Below are positions 1-9,300 of a stretch of 64,000 nucleotides of DNA, piece after piece. This DNA is from JBGPTF01 sp041490445 (GTDB lineage: Bacteria; Acidobacteriota; Terriglobia; Acidiferrales; UBA7541). The notes under the pieces were generated by a model that ran no database searches, was not told where the DNA came from, and worked only from the letters and a program-made list of their open reading frames with translations. The stretch's first letter is position 1. Each line of letters starts with the position of its first letter. The translations under genes were made by a program, and so were the position numbers. The stretch spans positions 62,001 to 126,000 of the forward strand of contig JBGPTF010000005.1 in assembly GCA_041490445.1 (NCBI GenBank), given 5' to 3'.

Positions 1-774
1 CTGCGCATTCTGGCCGAGTACCTGGATCCGCTTTCGCGGCTTCGCCGCGAAGGGGTGGGCGACACGATTGTGATGTTCGGCTCGGCGCGGGTGGAGCCGC
101 GAGAGCGCGCGAAGACAACTCTCGAGAGGATCCAGCGGGCCGCGAAGAAGAAAGGCAACAGCAAGATGTTTCACCAGCAGCTACGGGATGCCCGGGCGAA
201 TCTTGAAATGTCCCGCTATTACGAGGAGGCGCGCGAGCTGGCGCGGCGGATCACCTCCTGGTCCTTGTCCCTCGGCACACACCCGCGGCGTTTCGTGATC
301 TGTTCCGGCGGCGGCCCCGGCATCATGGAGGCGGCGAACCGAGGCGCGACCGATGCCGGCGGGGCTTCCATCGGGTTGAGCATTGAGCTGCCGCACGAGC
401 AGCGTTCCAACCGCTACATCACACCCGAACTGAATTTCAATTTCCACTATTTCTTCATGCGCAAACTGTGGTTCTCGCAACTCGCCAAGGCACTGATTGT
501 TTTTCCCGGCGGTTTCGGCACCATGGACGAGTTGTGGGAAATGCTTACCCTGCTGCAAACCGGCAAGCTGCCCGCGCATCATCTGATTCTGATTTATGGT
601 CGGCGCTATTGGGACAAGGTGCTCAACTGGCGCGCCATGCTGCGGGTTGGCACCATCAACGAGCACGAGTACAGTCTTCTCCAGTTCGCCGACACCGTGG
701 ATGAGGCCTTCGACCGGGTCCGCACGCGCCTCGAAAAACATCACATGGAACTCGACCGGGACTGGATGGGATAG
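1..774 (+). CDS. LOG family protein (Rossmann-fold nucleotide phosphoribohydrolase-like), 5' end outside window
   Basis: The reading frame is open from the first base, and the residues before the internal GTG at 55 (RILAEYLDPLSRLRREGV) read as normal LOG-family sequence, so the true start lies upstream of the window. The two family signatures are present: SGGGPGIMEAAN (the GGG phosphate-binding loop) and PGGFGTMDE. LOG proteins hydrolyse nucleoside 5'-monophosphates; the founding members release cytokinins from their ribotides, while many bacterial relatives act on AMP or have unknown substrates. The roughly 240 visible residues plus the N-terminal helical extension fit the longer bacterial subgroup, often left unassigned or called lysine decarboxylase-like in older annotation. 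It is probably cytosolic, with no signal peptide or membrane segment. The family call is secure; the substrate is not. Confidence 0.88.
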   Translation: MRILAEYLDPLSRLRREGVGDTIVMFGSARVEPRERAKTTLERIQRAAKKKGNSKMFHQQLRDARANLEMSRYYEEARELARRITSWSLSLGTHPRRFVICSGGGPGIMEAANRGATDAGGASIGLSIELPHEQRSNRYITPELNFNFHYFFMRKLWFSQLAKALIVFPGGFGTMDELWEMLTLLQTGKLPAHHLILIYGRRYWDKVLNWRAMLRVGTINEHEYSLLQFADTVDEAFDRVRTRLEKHHMELDRDWMG

Positions 775-887
775 ACACTTTTCCAAGGGCCCCGGCAACG
801 GCCGGCACCCCGGCGCCATCCAGTTAGAAGGCAGCGAGAGGCTGAGAAGCCACCCAGCGGGCTCCTGGCGCTGCCAGGGAGGCAGCG

Positions 888-1250
888 ATGCTGACCAGAG
901 CGAAATGGGCAGGGATTGTCCTGGGTGCGGGATTGTTGCTGAGCGGAGCGAGCACGGCGAAGGCCGATTGCCGCGATCGCGTCCAACATGGGGGACGCGA
1001 TCTTGTCCGCACCGAGCGGCGCTTCGGGCCGTGGAGCCGGCAGGGAAGAGAGGAACGAAATGAACTCCTCCGCGCCCGGCAGAGCTGCGGCAACCGGGGT
1101 AACGGATGGCTCCGTGGTGACGGTTGGCTTGGCCGTGACGGTGGCCGAGGTTTGGATCGAGATGACCATCGGCACCGCCGGGATCGCGACCACGATCGCG
1201 ATGACCGGGGGCGCAGGCGCGATCGTGACCGCGACAGGGATCGGGACTGA
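888..1250 (+). CDS. Small exported protein with Arg/Asp-rich tail
   Basis: The 120-residue product starts with a clear signal peptide (MLTRAKWAGIVLGAGLLLSGASTAKA), followed by a 40-residue segment bounded by two cysteines (CRDRV ... ARQSC), then a glycine-rich stretch. It ends in an extremely charged tail made of alternating Arg, Asp and His (RRDRDRDRDRD). An AGGGAGG ribosome-binding site lies 6 bases before the ATG, and a strong hairpin terminator follows the stop, so this looks like a single-gene transcript. The cysteine pair could form a disulphide in the periplasm. I do not recognise a function. The basic/acidic tail is low complexity and could bind metal or polyanions, but that is speculation. 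The longer overlapping frames on both strands have no such features. Confidence 0.68.
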   Translation: MLTRAKWAGIVLGAGLLLSGASTAKADCRDRVQHGGRDLVRTERRFGPWSRQGREERNELLRARQSCGNRGNGWLRGDGWLGRDGGRGLDRDDHRHRRDRDHDRDDRGRRRDRDRDRDRD

Positions 1251-1288
1251 CTGCTCCCCTCACTGATCGACATTGAGATACCCCTTCC

Positions 1289-1330
1289 AGAGGGAAAGAG
1301 GCTTCGGCTTCTTTCCCTCTTTCTGTTTTG
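1289..1330 (+). terminator. Rho-independent terminator
   Basis: A perfect stem AGAGGGAAAGA / TCTTTCCCTCT is closed by GGC-TTCG-GCT with a UUCG-type tetraloop and followed by TTCTGTTTTG. It ends the transcript of the small exported protein just upstream. Confidence 0.85.
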
Positions 1331-1459
1331 CGGGAAAGTAGGTCGAAGTGATCCCATGAGACGGACGATGACACCCGTGCGTTGATTTCTCGCACGGGAG
1401 GACGCAGCCGGGAGGGGGAGACAAACCGGCTGTGCCGGTGAAACAAGGTTCGGTGTCGC

Positions 1460-1774
1460 TCAGTTGCTGGTTTCGGCGAGAACCGGCGCGAAAACGGCTT
1501 CGAACCGGCGCTTCTCATCACGATCGTGCAGCAGCACGACGGGGACGATTCGCAGCGACCGCTTGCAGTTGCGGCACGTGGTTGCCTCACCCTGTACGTC
1601 CTGAACAAAACCGTCCGTGAAATGATACGACGCACGCGGGCGCCGGGCATTCTTCGCTCCCGCCGCGCCGCAGTTCGGGCAGACGAACTCCACCCGATCT
1701 TCCTGGGGATTGCGGTCGAGCGCTGCCCAGCCGGTGTAACGCACCCCAATGGTTTCCAGGTTGTTGCGATTCAT
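1460..1774 (-). CDS. Small zinc-ribbon protein
   Basis: The product is about 104 residues with two CxxC pairs (CPNC and CRNC) some 40 residues apart, the usual layout of a zinc ribbon or rubredoxin-like knuckle. There is no signal peptide or membrane segment, so it is probably cytosolic. The start was placed at the ATG beginning MNRNNLETIGVRY; a second ATG five codons upstream (1789) is equally possible. The open frame extends further upstream, but the residues there (MDTSPLKLYPG...) look like untranslated leader. The neighbours (exported protein, TonB-like protein) are on the other strand, so it stands alone. The function is unknown; single zinc ribbons of this size often act in nucleic-acid or protein binding. 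Confidence 0.6.
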   Translation of the reverse strand: MNRNNLETIGVRYTGWAALDRNPQEDRVEFVCPNCGAAGAKNARRPRASYHFTDGFVQDVQGEATTCRNCKRSLRIVPVVLLHDRDEKRRFEAVFAPVLAETSN

Positions 1775-2034
1775 AAGTGCCTGCCTCATGTCTCTCTTAG
1801 GAAATACCGCCTTGCGTAAGGGTGAGATGCTTTTCCGCGCGCATGCGATGCATGGAATCCTGACCTGTGGAATAAAGTATTTAATTTCTTTTAGATATAA
1901 GACCCACAAAAAGCCTGGGTACAGTTTCAACGGGCTGGTGTCCAAAGGGAGAGAGAGGTCGCGCGACCCTTCGAAAATGGATGGCGGCGGATTCGCAGAT
2001 GGCGATCCGGCGATGCCGCCACGGAGGTGGTTTC

Positions 2035-2817
2035 ATGCGTGACCCTAGTTTGCTCACCCACTGCCTGGTCGATAGCGACCCGGCAGCAAATGCGCGCACT
2101 CGAAAGCGGCGGCAAAAAGCCCTGCTGATCGCCGTCATCCTGGAAGCGCTGGTTCTGGCGGCGCTTCTTCTCCTGCCTCTCACCTCCTCGGGGAGCATGC
2201 CGGGCCGGTGGATCGTCGTCCCGGCGCCGCCCTGCCCGAGTGTTGGCCAAGCACCGTCCGGCTCTCCGCCGCGCCTTAGCGGTCACAAGGCAACGCATTC
2301 GCCTTTGAAGTTTTGGCTAAACACCCATGACGTTCTGATTCAACACATTCGGCCTCACTTCCCAGCCGAGGTGATGGAGGAAGATTCCGGACAGCTGGAA
2401 CTCACACCCGGCGAGGACAATGGTCGCGGGTGGGGCGGCGAACCGATCGGCACACCGTTCGGCACGGGCGCTGGACCCGGCGCCCGTGTGCTTCCGCCTC
2501 CGCAGCCGGAGAAAAAGCCCGCGCCGCGCTCCGTGAAGCGCAGCGAAAGTTTTGAGCAGGGCCTGCTGGTCCACCGAATAGTTCCCGTCTATCCACCGCC
2601 CGCGCTGCAAATGGGGCTGCAAGACACCGTGCGCCTGCACGCGATCATCGGGCCCGATGGGGTCGTGCGCGAGGTGGCTGTTGAAAGCGGGCATCCGCTG
2701 CTGGTGAAGGCCGCGCTCGACGCTGTGAGCCAGAGGCGTTACAAGCCGACACTGCTGAACGCGCAGGCAGTAGAGGTGGAGACAACGATCACAGTGATTT
2801 TCGAATTGTTACACTAA
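2035..2817 (+). CDS. TonB family protein (energy transducer-like)
   Basis: The 260-residue product has a single N-terminal membrane anchor (KALLIAVILEALVLAALLLL, about residues 28-47), a Pro/Gly-rich periplasmic spacer and a C-terminal TonB-like domain (IVPVYPPPALQMGLQDTVRL ... VKAALDAVSQRRYKPTLLN). The start is the ATG 5 bases after a GGAGGTGG ribosome-binding site; an upstream in-frame ATG at 1981 has none. TonB proteins pass energy from the ExbB/ExbD proton channel to outer-membrane transporters, but many short TonB_C proteins of this kind have no known receptor, and no exbBD or TonB-dependent receptor is nearby. Its stop overlaps the stop of the convergent AMP-ligase gene in the four bases CTAA. 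Confidence 0.8.
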   Translation: MRDPSLLTHCLVDSDPAANARTRKRRQKALLIAVILEALVLAALLLLPLTSSGSMPGRWIVVPAPPCPSVGQAPSGSPPRLSGHKATHSPLKFWLNTHDVLIQHIRPHFPAEVMEEDSGQLELTPGEDNGRGWGGEPIGTPFGTGAGPGARVLPPPQPEKKPAPRSVKRSESFEQGLLVHRIVPVYPPPALQMGLQDTVRLHAIIGPDGVVREVAVESGHPLLVKAALDAVSQRRYKPTLLNAQAVEVETTITVIFELLH

Positions 2818-5732
2818 AGAAGAGGTTCGTTCGCATTCCGGGAGATGATTTCACGCGCGGCGTCGCGCAGTCGCACGATTTCGTGCCAGTCGCCGCCGCG
2901 TTGCGGGACGAGAAGCGGGCCGATCGTCAAAGTGACGCGGCCGGGCTTCGGCAGCAGCGTTCCGTCGCGGAGGATTTCGCGCGCGCCGCGCACCGCCACC
3001 GGACAAATCGGCCGGCCGGTATCCACGGCGGCCTTGAATGCGCCCAGCAGGAAGGGACGAATCCCCGGCTCCGGCGTGAACGTGCCCTCGGGATAAATCA
3101 CGACCGACTTTCCCTGCTGCAGGGCATCTTCAATGATCTTCGATTGCTCGATTCGCGCCTGCGGATCGCTGCGATTGAACGCGAAATGTCCAATGCGCCG
3201 CGCGAGCGTGCGAATCAAAGGCATTTTTTCGACTTCACCCTTGGCGACAAACAACGCGCCCGTGGGCAGCAGCGCCGCCAGCGCCACGATGTCGAGATAG
3301 CTTTCGTGATTCGGAGCGAAGATCCACGGGCCGGAAACCCGAAAATCTTTCAACAGTTCGCGGCCCTCTACGCAGACGCGCACGCAGGCGCAGACGAGCA
3401 TGAGCCGCAACATCGCCTTGGTGATGCTGGCAGCGGCGCGGCGGTTCGGCGTGATCGACACGATCAGCCACAGCGGCGCGCAGAGAACGGCGAAGACGGC
3501 AAGCGCATAGACGCCATAGGCGGCTTCGAGCCCGCGGCGCGAGCTTCTCTTCAACGCCGTGACGAGCCAGGGCCAGGCGTTGCGCACGGCAAGTTTGGTG
3601 ACCTGCCACCAGGCGGGCGCCTGGTGCTTACCGAGTTGTCCTTCAAGATACAGCCGCTTGGTTTCGGAGCGGCGCAGTTTGCCGCTCGACGTTTTGGGAA
3701 TGCTGTGGGGCGGGAGCGGCAGCACGGTATCCGGGGGCAACCCGAGGGCGTCCGCTACCAGTCGTGTGATTTCTCCCGCGACGCGCTCGCGTCCTGACTC
3801 GTCGCGCAGCTCCGCGGCGATGACGAGCCGCTCCGTGCCTGCACGCTCGTCGGTGACGCCGAAGGCCACCACGCAGCCCGTGCGCACGCCCGGCACGCGC
3901 CCGGCGATTTCTTCCACTTCGTGCGGATAGAGATTGCGGCCACCCTTGATGATAATGTCCTTCGAGCGGCCCGTGATGTACAGCTCGCCCCCGGCAAGGT
4001 ACGCAAGGTCGCCCGTGTCGAGCCAGCCGTCGCCGCAAAGAATTTCGCGGGTGGCTTCGGGATTGCGGTAATAGCCGCTGGTCGCTGAGGGGCTGCGGAA
4101 AAGTAAGCGCCCTTCCCTGCGCTCGTCCAGATCGCGGCCATGCGCGTCCGCAATACGAACTTCGATTCTGGGCAACGGCCCGCCAGCGGAAACAAACTCG
4201 AGAGCATTCGTGTTTTCCAGAGCTGTGGGAACCGCGCGGCCTTCGCGCTCGAATGCCTCGCGCTCGATCCGATCGACTTTCGTTCCCGAGCCGAACGGTG
4301 GCGTGGACACGGCAAGCGTTGCTTCCGCGAGGCCATACACCGGCACCAGCGCCTCGCGGTGGAAGCCGTAACGCGCGAAGCGTTCGGTAAAGCGCTCAAT
4401 CGTCCGGGGATTCACCGGCTCAGCGCCATTGAACGCGGCGCGCCACGAGCTCAGGTCGAGCCCCTCGATGTCTTTGTCGGCGATCTTTCGGACGCACAAT
4501 TCGTAGGCGAAGTTCGGCGCGGGGCTGAGGGTGCCGCGATGATGATGAATCGCCCACAGCCAGCGCTCCGGGCGGCTCAGAAAAGCAAGCGGCGAAAGGA
4601 TCACTACCGGAAAGCCGGCGTAGAGAGGCACGAACCACGCGCCGATCAGACCCATGTCGTGATACAGGGGCAGCCAGCTCACCGCCACATCGCTCGGGGC
4701 CAGCGAGACCCCTTCGGTGATGGAGCGAATATTGGCGAGCAGGTTCGCGTGGGTGAGCACGACGCCCTTCGGCGAGCCGGTCGAGCCGGAGGTGTATTGC
4801 AGAAACGCGATGTCGTCGGCGCGGGGGCGATGCTGCGGCTCAATGGGGCGGCCCGCCACGCCGGGAACGCCGGGCAACCATGCTTCCCGCGGGGCTTCCG
4901 CCAGCCGCGTGGCGTTGACCACCGCGCGCAGCGAAGGCACGCGCGGCCGCAGGAGCCGGGCCACCGGCTCGGCCTGGCGAAACGTGACCAGTAATTGCGC
5001 CTCGGCGTTGCGGAGGATGCCGGCCTGCCGGGCGGCGTATTCCTCGATCCGGTCGGCCCGGAACGGCGGATAAATGGGGACCGGAATCCCACCGGCGAAC
5101 AGCGCGCCGAAAAACGTCCAGAAAAACTCCGCACACGTCGGCAGCATGATGGCGCAGGTGCCACCGGGTTCGAGGCCGTGCTGCTTGAGGGCGCGCGCGA
5201 CGGCGGTGGCGCGTTCATACAACTCACCGAAAGTGATCGGGCGGGTGGCGCCGCTCTCTTCGTAGAGAAAGATGTGCGTCCGGCCGGGCTCGGCGCGGAC
5301 GCGCAGGCGAAGAACTTCCGTCAAGCTTTCGGCCTCGGTGATCTCGCGGGCAAGATCGCGAGCCGCGGAAGGGGCTTCGCCTGGCGAAGCGGCGCTTGCG
5401 GAAGGCTGGTAACGCGAGGCAGCGCTTGCCGCAGGAACCCCCACATCCGACTCTTGTTTCAGGACAGCCTGGACGAGATCGCCCACAGTGTTCGCTTCCG
5501 CGACCACGCGGTCCGGCAGGCGCGCGCCGAACATCGTCTCCAGCCGCAGCAACACCTCGACCCGTTCGAGGCTGCCGAGGCCGAGGTCGCGCTCGAGATG
5601 CGCGCTGGAGCGGCGGCGATCCAGTTCTTCGATGGCGCTGCCACTGCCGAGTTCGGCCAGCAATTCGCGCAGAAGTTCGAGAGTGCCATCTTCGATGGGC
5701 TTGCGTTCGAGTTGTGTCCCGGGAGTGCTCAT
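2814..5732 (-). CDS. ACP - fatty-acyl-AMP ligase - PlsC-type acyltransferase fusion
   Basis: This 972-residue protein joins three activities. Residues 15-95 form an acyl-carrier-type domain with the phosphopantetheine serine in DLGLGSLE (Ser54). Residues about 125-700 form an AMP-binding ligase with the P-loop YTSGSTGSPKG (about 313-323), YHDMGL, YGLAEATL, GDLAYL and the C-terminal lysine loop SKDIIIKGGRNLYP; it most resembles fatty-acyl-AMP ligases. A hydrophobic linker (about 720-780) leads to a PlsC acyltransferase with NHESYLD (HX4D, His809) and PEGTF (about 881-885). The parts suggest that a fatty acid is adenylated, loaded on the in-cis carrier and passed to a lysophospholipid or another acceptor at the membrane. 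The order differs from Aas, where PlsC comes first. No partner operon is visible; the next gene on the left is convergent. Confidence 0.85.
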   Translation of the reverse strand: MSTPGTQLERKPIEDGTLELLRELLAELGSGSAIEELDRRRSSAHLERDLGLGSLERVEVLLRLETMFGARLPDRVVAEANTVGDLVQAVLKQESDVGVPAASAASRYQPSASAASPGEAPSAARDLAREITEAESLTEVLRLRVRAEPGRTHIFLYEESGATRPITFGELYERATAVARALKQHGLEPGGTCAIMLPTCAEFFWTFFGALFAGGIPVPIYPPFRADRIEEYAARQAGILRNAEAQLLVTFRQAEPVARLLRPRVPSLRAVVNATRLAEAPREAWLPGVPGVAGRPIEPQHRPRADDIAFLQYTSGSTGSPKGVVLTHANLLANIRSITEGVSLAPSDVAVSWLPLYHDMGLIGAWFVPLYAGFPVVILSPLAFLSRPERWLWAIHHHRGTLSPAPNFAYELCVRKIADKDIEGLDLSSWRAAFNGAEPVNPRTIERFTERFARYGFHREALVPVYGLAEATLAVSTPPFGSGTKVDRIEREAFEREGRAVPTALENTNALEFVSAGGPLPRIEVRIADAHGRDLDERREGRLLFRSPSATSGYYRNPEATREILCGDGWLDTGDLAYLAGGELYITGRSKDIIIKGGRNLYPHEVEEIAGRVPGVRTGCVVAFGVTDERAGTERLVIAAELRDESGRERVAGEITRLVADALGLPPDTVLPLPPHSIPKTSSGKLRRSETKRLYLEGQLGKHQAPAWWQVTKLAVRNAWPWLVTALKRSSRRGLEAAYGVYALAVFAVLCAPLWLIVSITPNRRAAASITKAMLRLMLVCACVRVCVEGRELLKDFRVSGPWIFAPNHESYLDIVALAALLPTGALFVAKGEVEKMPLIRTLARRIGHFAFNRSDPQARIEQSKIIEDALQQGKSVVIYPEGTFTPEPGIRPFLLGAFKAAVDTGRPICPVAVRGAREILRDGTLLPKPGRVTLTIGPLLVPQRGGDWHEIVRLRDAAREIISRNANEPLL

Positions 5733-6021
5733 CGCGAAGTTCGTCGTGCGCGACTCCCCGGCATGCGGGGGGCGGGGGCCCTTCTCTTTCTCAGGCTATC
5801 ACTCCGTTTCGCAGGCTTCAACAAATCCTCGCAGGCCGTGCGCAACGTGGGTCTGTTCGTTTTCCGAATGAAACGCGGCGGGGACGGCGCGCGTCCGAAA
5901 CGAGCGAGGAGCGCGCAGAACTTCCGTGCGCGTGATGCTCCATTGAAATTTCGGCGGCGCGGGACTAGCATCCGCACGCGGAACCGGCGCGTAACGCCAT
6001 TTTGTTTCAAGAGGGGATTCG

Positions 6022-9000
6022 ATGAGAAAGCATGCTGTGTCTGACAGGTTTCTTCTCGCCGTTCTGACAGTGCTGTTGTTCGCGACCGCTCCAACTGCGT
6101 TGGCGCAGGGGAAGAAGCGCGCCGCGGAAAAGCGCGCTCTGGAAGCAGCACCCGCTGCTGCGTCGCCGGCGAAGCCGGCCGATGCGGTGCCGACGGTTGA
6201 GAGCGCGCTCGAACACCTGAAGCTGCGCGACATTGGTCCCGCCATCATGGGCGGGCGCATCGACGACTTCGCTGTCGTCGAGAGCAACCCGGACACTTTT
6301 TACGTTGGCGCAGCCACGGGCGGCGTGTGGAAGACGACGAACGGCGGCACCACTTTTGAGCCGGTGTTCGACCGTGAAGGCGTTTCGTCGATTGGCGATG
6401 TGACGGTCGCGCCTTCCGACCCATCCATCCTGTGGGTAGGTACGGGCGAAGCGAACAACCGTCAGAGCTCGTCGTGGGGCAATGGTGTGTACAAGTCCAC
6501 CGATGGCGGGAAAACCTGGGTCCATCTCGGGCTCGCCGAGACGCACCACATCGGCCGCATCGTAGTTCACCCGGCGAGTCCGGACGTTGTGTACGTGGCG
6601 GCGCTGGGGCACCTCTGGGGACCGAATCCGGAGCGCGGCGTGTACAAGACAAGAGACGGCGGTAAGACGTGGAACCGCGTGCTGTTCGTGAACGACGACA
6701 CGGGCGTGGTGGACATCGCCATGGACCCGCAAAGTCCCGACACGCTCTACGCCGCGGCGTATGAGCGCCGACGCACGGTCTTCGGGTACAACGGCGGCGG
6801 GCCCGGCAGCGGCATATACAAGACTACCGACGGCGGCGCCACCTGGAAAGAATTGACGAAGGATTTGCCCGAGGGGGATTCTGGCCGCATCGGCCTGGCG
6901 ATTTACCGCCGGAATCCCGATATCGTGTACGCGGTGATCGAAAACGCCAAGGGGGGCACATTCCGGAGCGAAGACAAGGGCGAAACGTGGAAGAAAATGA
7001 GCGATTTCGATCCGCGCCCATCCTACTACAGTCAGATCAACGTAGACCCGAACAACGACCTGCGCATCTGGGTGCTGGGCGCGCCACTTTCATTTTCCGA
7101 AGACGGCGGCAAGACATTCGTCTCCCGCGCCCAGAAAGTGCACAGCGATTATCACACTTTCTGGATCGATCCCGCGAATTCGAATCACATGCTCGCCGGA
7201 AACGATGGCGGCATCGACATGAGCCACGACGGCGGGAAGACGTGGGACTTCGTCAACACGATTCCCCTCGGCCAATTTTACGAAGTGAGCTACGACATGC
7301 AGCAGCCGTACACGATCTGCGGCGGATTGCAGGACAATGCGGCGTGGTGCGGGCCGAGCCGCACGTGGTGGAACCAGGGCATCGGAAACAACGAGTGGTT
7401 CCGCGTGGTCGGCGGCGACGGATTCTACGCGATGCGCGACCCGGGCGACCCGCTCACCGTGTACACCGAAGCGCAGGACGGCAACGTGCAGCGCCGCGAT
7501 TTGCGCACCAACGAGGCGCGCAACATCCAGCCGCGGCCGAAAGAGGGCGAGCCGCTGTACCGCTTCCAGTGGAATTCTCCGCTGGCGAAATCCACGCACG
7601 ATGCAAGAACAATTTATTATGGCGGGAATTTTCTGTTCAAATCCACCGACCGCGGCGACACGTGGACGAAACTCAGCGGCGATTTGACGTCGGGCGTGGA
7701 CCGCAATTCCCTGCCGATCTTGGGGAAGACGCCCGGCAAGGACACGCTTTCGCGGAACGACGGCGTTGTCTCATATCCCTGCATCACGACCATCAGCGAA
7801 TCGTCCGTGACTTCGGCAGTGCTCTGGGCGGGCACCGACGACGGCAATCTTCAGGTAACCCGCGACGGCGGGCAGACGTGGAAGAACGTCGCTGACCGCG
7901 TCCCCGGCGTGCCGAAAGACACCTACGTGAGCCGCGTAGCGGCGTCAAAGTATGCGGAGGGCACGGCGTACGTCACGTTCGACGGCCACCGCAGCAACGA
8001 TTTTCACGTGTACGCCTTCACGACCACCGACTACGGCGAGACGTGGAAGTCGCTCACGACGGGCTTGTCTTCCGATGTGGGTAACCTGCACGTGATCCGC
8101 GAGGATCCGCAGAGTCAGAATGTGCTCTACGTGGGCGGCGAGTTCGGCGCGTATTTCTCGCAGGACCGCGGGACAAGCTGGCACAAGATCCAGATGAATT
8201 TCCCTACGGTGCCGGTGGACGACATCCAGATCCATCCGCGCGAGCACGACCTGATCCTGGGCACGCATGGACGCTCGCTTTGGATTTTCGACGACCTGAC
8301 GCCGCTGCTGCAGACGGATGAGAGGGTGCTTGCCTCCGACCTGCACCTCTACCCCATCCGTCCGGCGATTGCCTGGCGGATTTACGCGAGCCAGTGGTTC
8401 AGCGGAGACAAGAATTTCATGGGGCCGAATCCGCCCTACGGCGCGCTGATTGACTACTACCTCAAGACGAAGCCGGGAGAAAAGGAGAAGGTCAAGATCA
8501 CCATTCTCGACAAGGACGGCAAGAAAGTCCGCGAGATGGACGGCACCAAAGAAGTCGGCGTGAACCGCGTCAATTGGGATTTGCGCTACGACTCGCCGGT
8601 CGAACTCACCCCGGAGCAGCGTGAAGCCCTTGCGCAGGGATTTTTCTTCGGCGGGACGCGCGGGCCAGCGGTCGAGCCGGGCGAGTACTCGGTGGAAGTC
8701 TCGGCCGGCTCGAAGGAGGAAACACAGACGGTGCAAGTGGTCGAAGATCCGCGCGTGCAGATCACGGCCGCGGACCGCGCCGCGCGCCACAACGCTATCC
8801 TGCAGCTTTACGGAATGGCCGGAACCGCCGAACACGGACGCCGGACGGTTGTCGGGTTGCAAACGGCTCTCAAGGAGGCCATGGATTCCTGGAAGAAGGC
8901 AGGCGCGCCGAAGATCCCCGAGGAGATCCAGAAGTCGGCGGAGGCGCTGGAGAAGAAGCTAGAGGAGTTGCATGACAAGTTTGTTCCTCCGACGCAGGCC

Positions 9001-9276
9001 CAGGGCTTCGCCGGGGCGCCGCTTGTTCGCACGCTCCCGCCGCTGCCACAGCGCATCGGCCGGTTGCTGTCGGGCCTCGACGGCTACACCGCCGCACCCA
9101 GCCCGGTGGAAATGGAAGAGTTGAGTGTCCTCACGAAGCTCCTCCAGGAGACGACCGAATCGGTCCAGGCGGTAGTCAGTTACGACGTAGCCGCGCTGAA
9201 CAAGGCACTCAACGACGCTGGGATTCCGCGAATCGTGGCGACGGAAGGAGGGCCGGCGGGCCGTCGGCGCCAGTAG
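6022..9276 (+). CDS. Secreted VPS10/BNR-repeat beta-propeller protein
   Basis: The product has 1084 residues with a signal peptide ending ...TALAQG. It carries many repeats of the type YKTTDGGATWKE, YKSTDGGKTWVH and SEDGGKTF (Asp-box/BNR motifs SxDxGxTW), spread over about residues 70-800, which fold as one or more large beta-propellers of the sortilin/VPS10-like kind. The last 280 residues hold a beta-sandwich-like segment (PGEYSVEVSAG) and a helical region (about 900-1060). Such proteins are often annotated as glycosyl hydrolase or photosystem stability factor by similarity alone; no sialidase catalytic set is evident, so no enzymatic role is claimed. It probably acts outside the cytoplasmic membrane. 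The ATG follows GAGGGG. It is transcribed divergently from the ACP-ligase gene, with a 289-base spacer. Confidence 0.85.
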   Translation: MRKHAVSDRFLLAVLTVLLFATAPTALAQGKKRAAEKRALEAAPAAASPAKPADAVPTVESALEHLKLRDIGPAIMGGRIDDFAVVESNPDTFYVGAATGGVWKTTNGGTTFEPVFDREGVSSIGDVTVAPSDPSILWVGTGEANNRQSSSWGNGVYKSTDGGKTWVHLGLAETHHIGRIVVHPASPDVVYVAALGHLWGPNPERGVYKTRDGGKTWNRVLFVNDDTGVVDIAMDPQSPDTLYAAAYERRRTVFGYNGGGPGSGIYKTTDGGATWKELTKDLPEGDSGRIGLAIYRRNPDIVYAVIENAKGGTFRSEDKGETWKKMSDFDPRPSYYSQINVDPNNDLRIWVLGAPLSFSEDGGKTFVSRAQKVHSDYHTFWIDPANSNHMLAGNDGGIDMSHDGGKTWDFVNTIPLGQFYEVSYDMQQPYTICGGLQDNAAWCGPSRTWWNQGIGNNEWFRVVGGDGFYAMRDPGDPLTVYTEAQDGNVQRRDLRTNEARNIQPRPKEGEPLYRFQWNSPLAKSTHDARTIYYGGNFLFKSTDRGDTWTKLSGDLTSGVDRNSLPILGKTPGKDTLSRNDGVVSYPCITTISESSVTSAVLWAGTDDGNLQVTRDGGQTWKNVADRVPGVPKDTYVSRVAASKYAEGTAYVTFDGHRSNDFHVYAFTTTDYGETWKSLTTGLSSDVGNLHVIREDPQSQNVLYVGGEFGAYFSQDRGTSWHKIQMNFPTVPVDDIQIHPREHDLILGTHGRSLWIFDDLTPLLQTDERVLASDLHLYPIRPAIAWRIYASQWFSGDKNFMGPNPPYGALIDYYLKTKPGEKEKVKITILDKDGKKVREMDGTKEVGVNRVNWDLRYDSPVELTPEQREALAQGFFFGGTRGPAVEPGEYSVEVSAGSKEETQTVQVVEDPRVQITAADRAARHNAILQLYGMAGTAEHGRRTVVGLQTALKEAMDSWKKAGAPKIPEEIQKSAEALEKKLEELHDKFVPPTQAQGFAGAPLVRTLPPLPQRIGRLLSGLDGYTAAPSPVEMEELSVLTKLLQETTESVQAVVSYDVAALNKALNDAGIPRIVATEGGPAGRRRQ

Positions 9277-9300
9277 GAGAAAAAGCTCTCCTTCGCAGTG

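Noticed and set aside
181..1749. 522-codon open frame on the minus strand across the LOG and exported-protein genes
   Set aside because: Arg/Pro/Ser-rich translation with no motif; it is antisense to genes with clear signatures in a high-GC region where long shadow frames are common.
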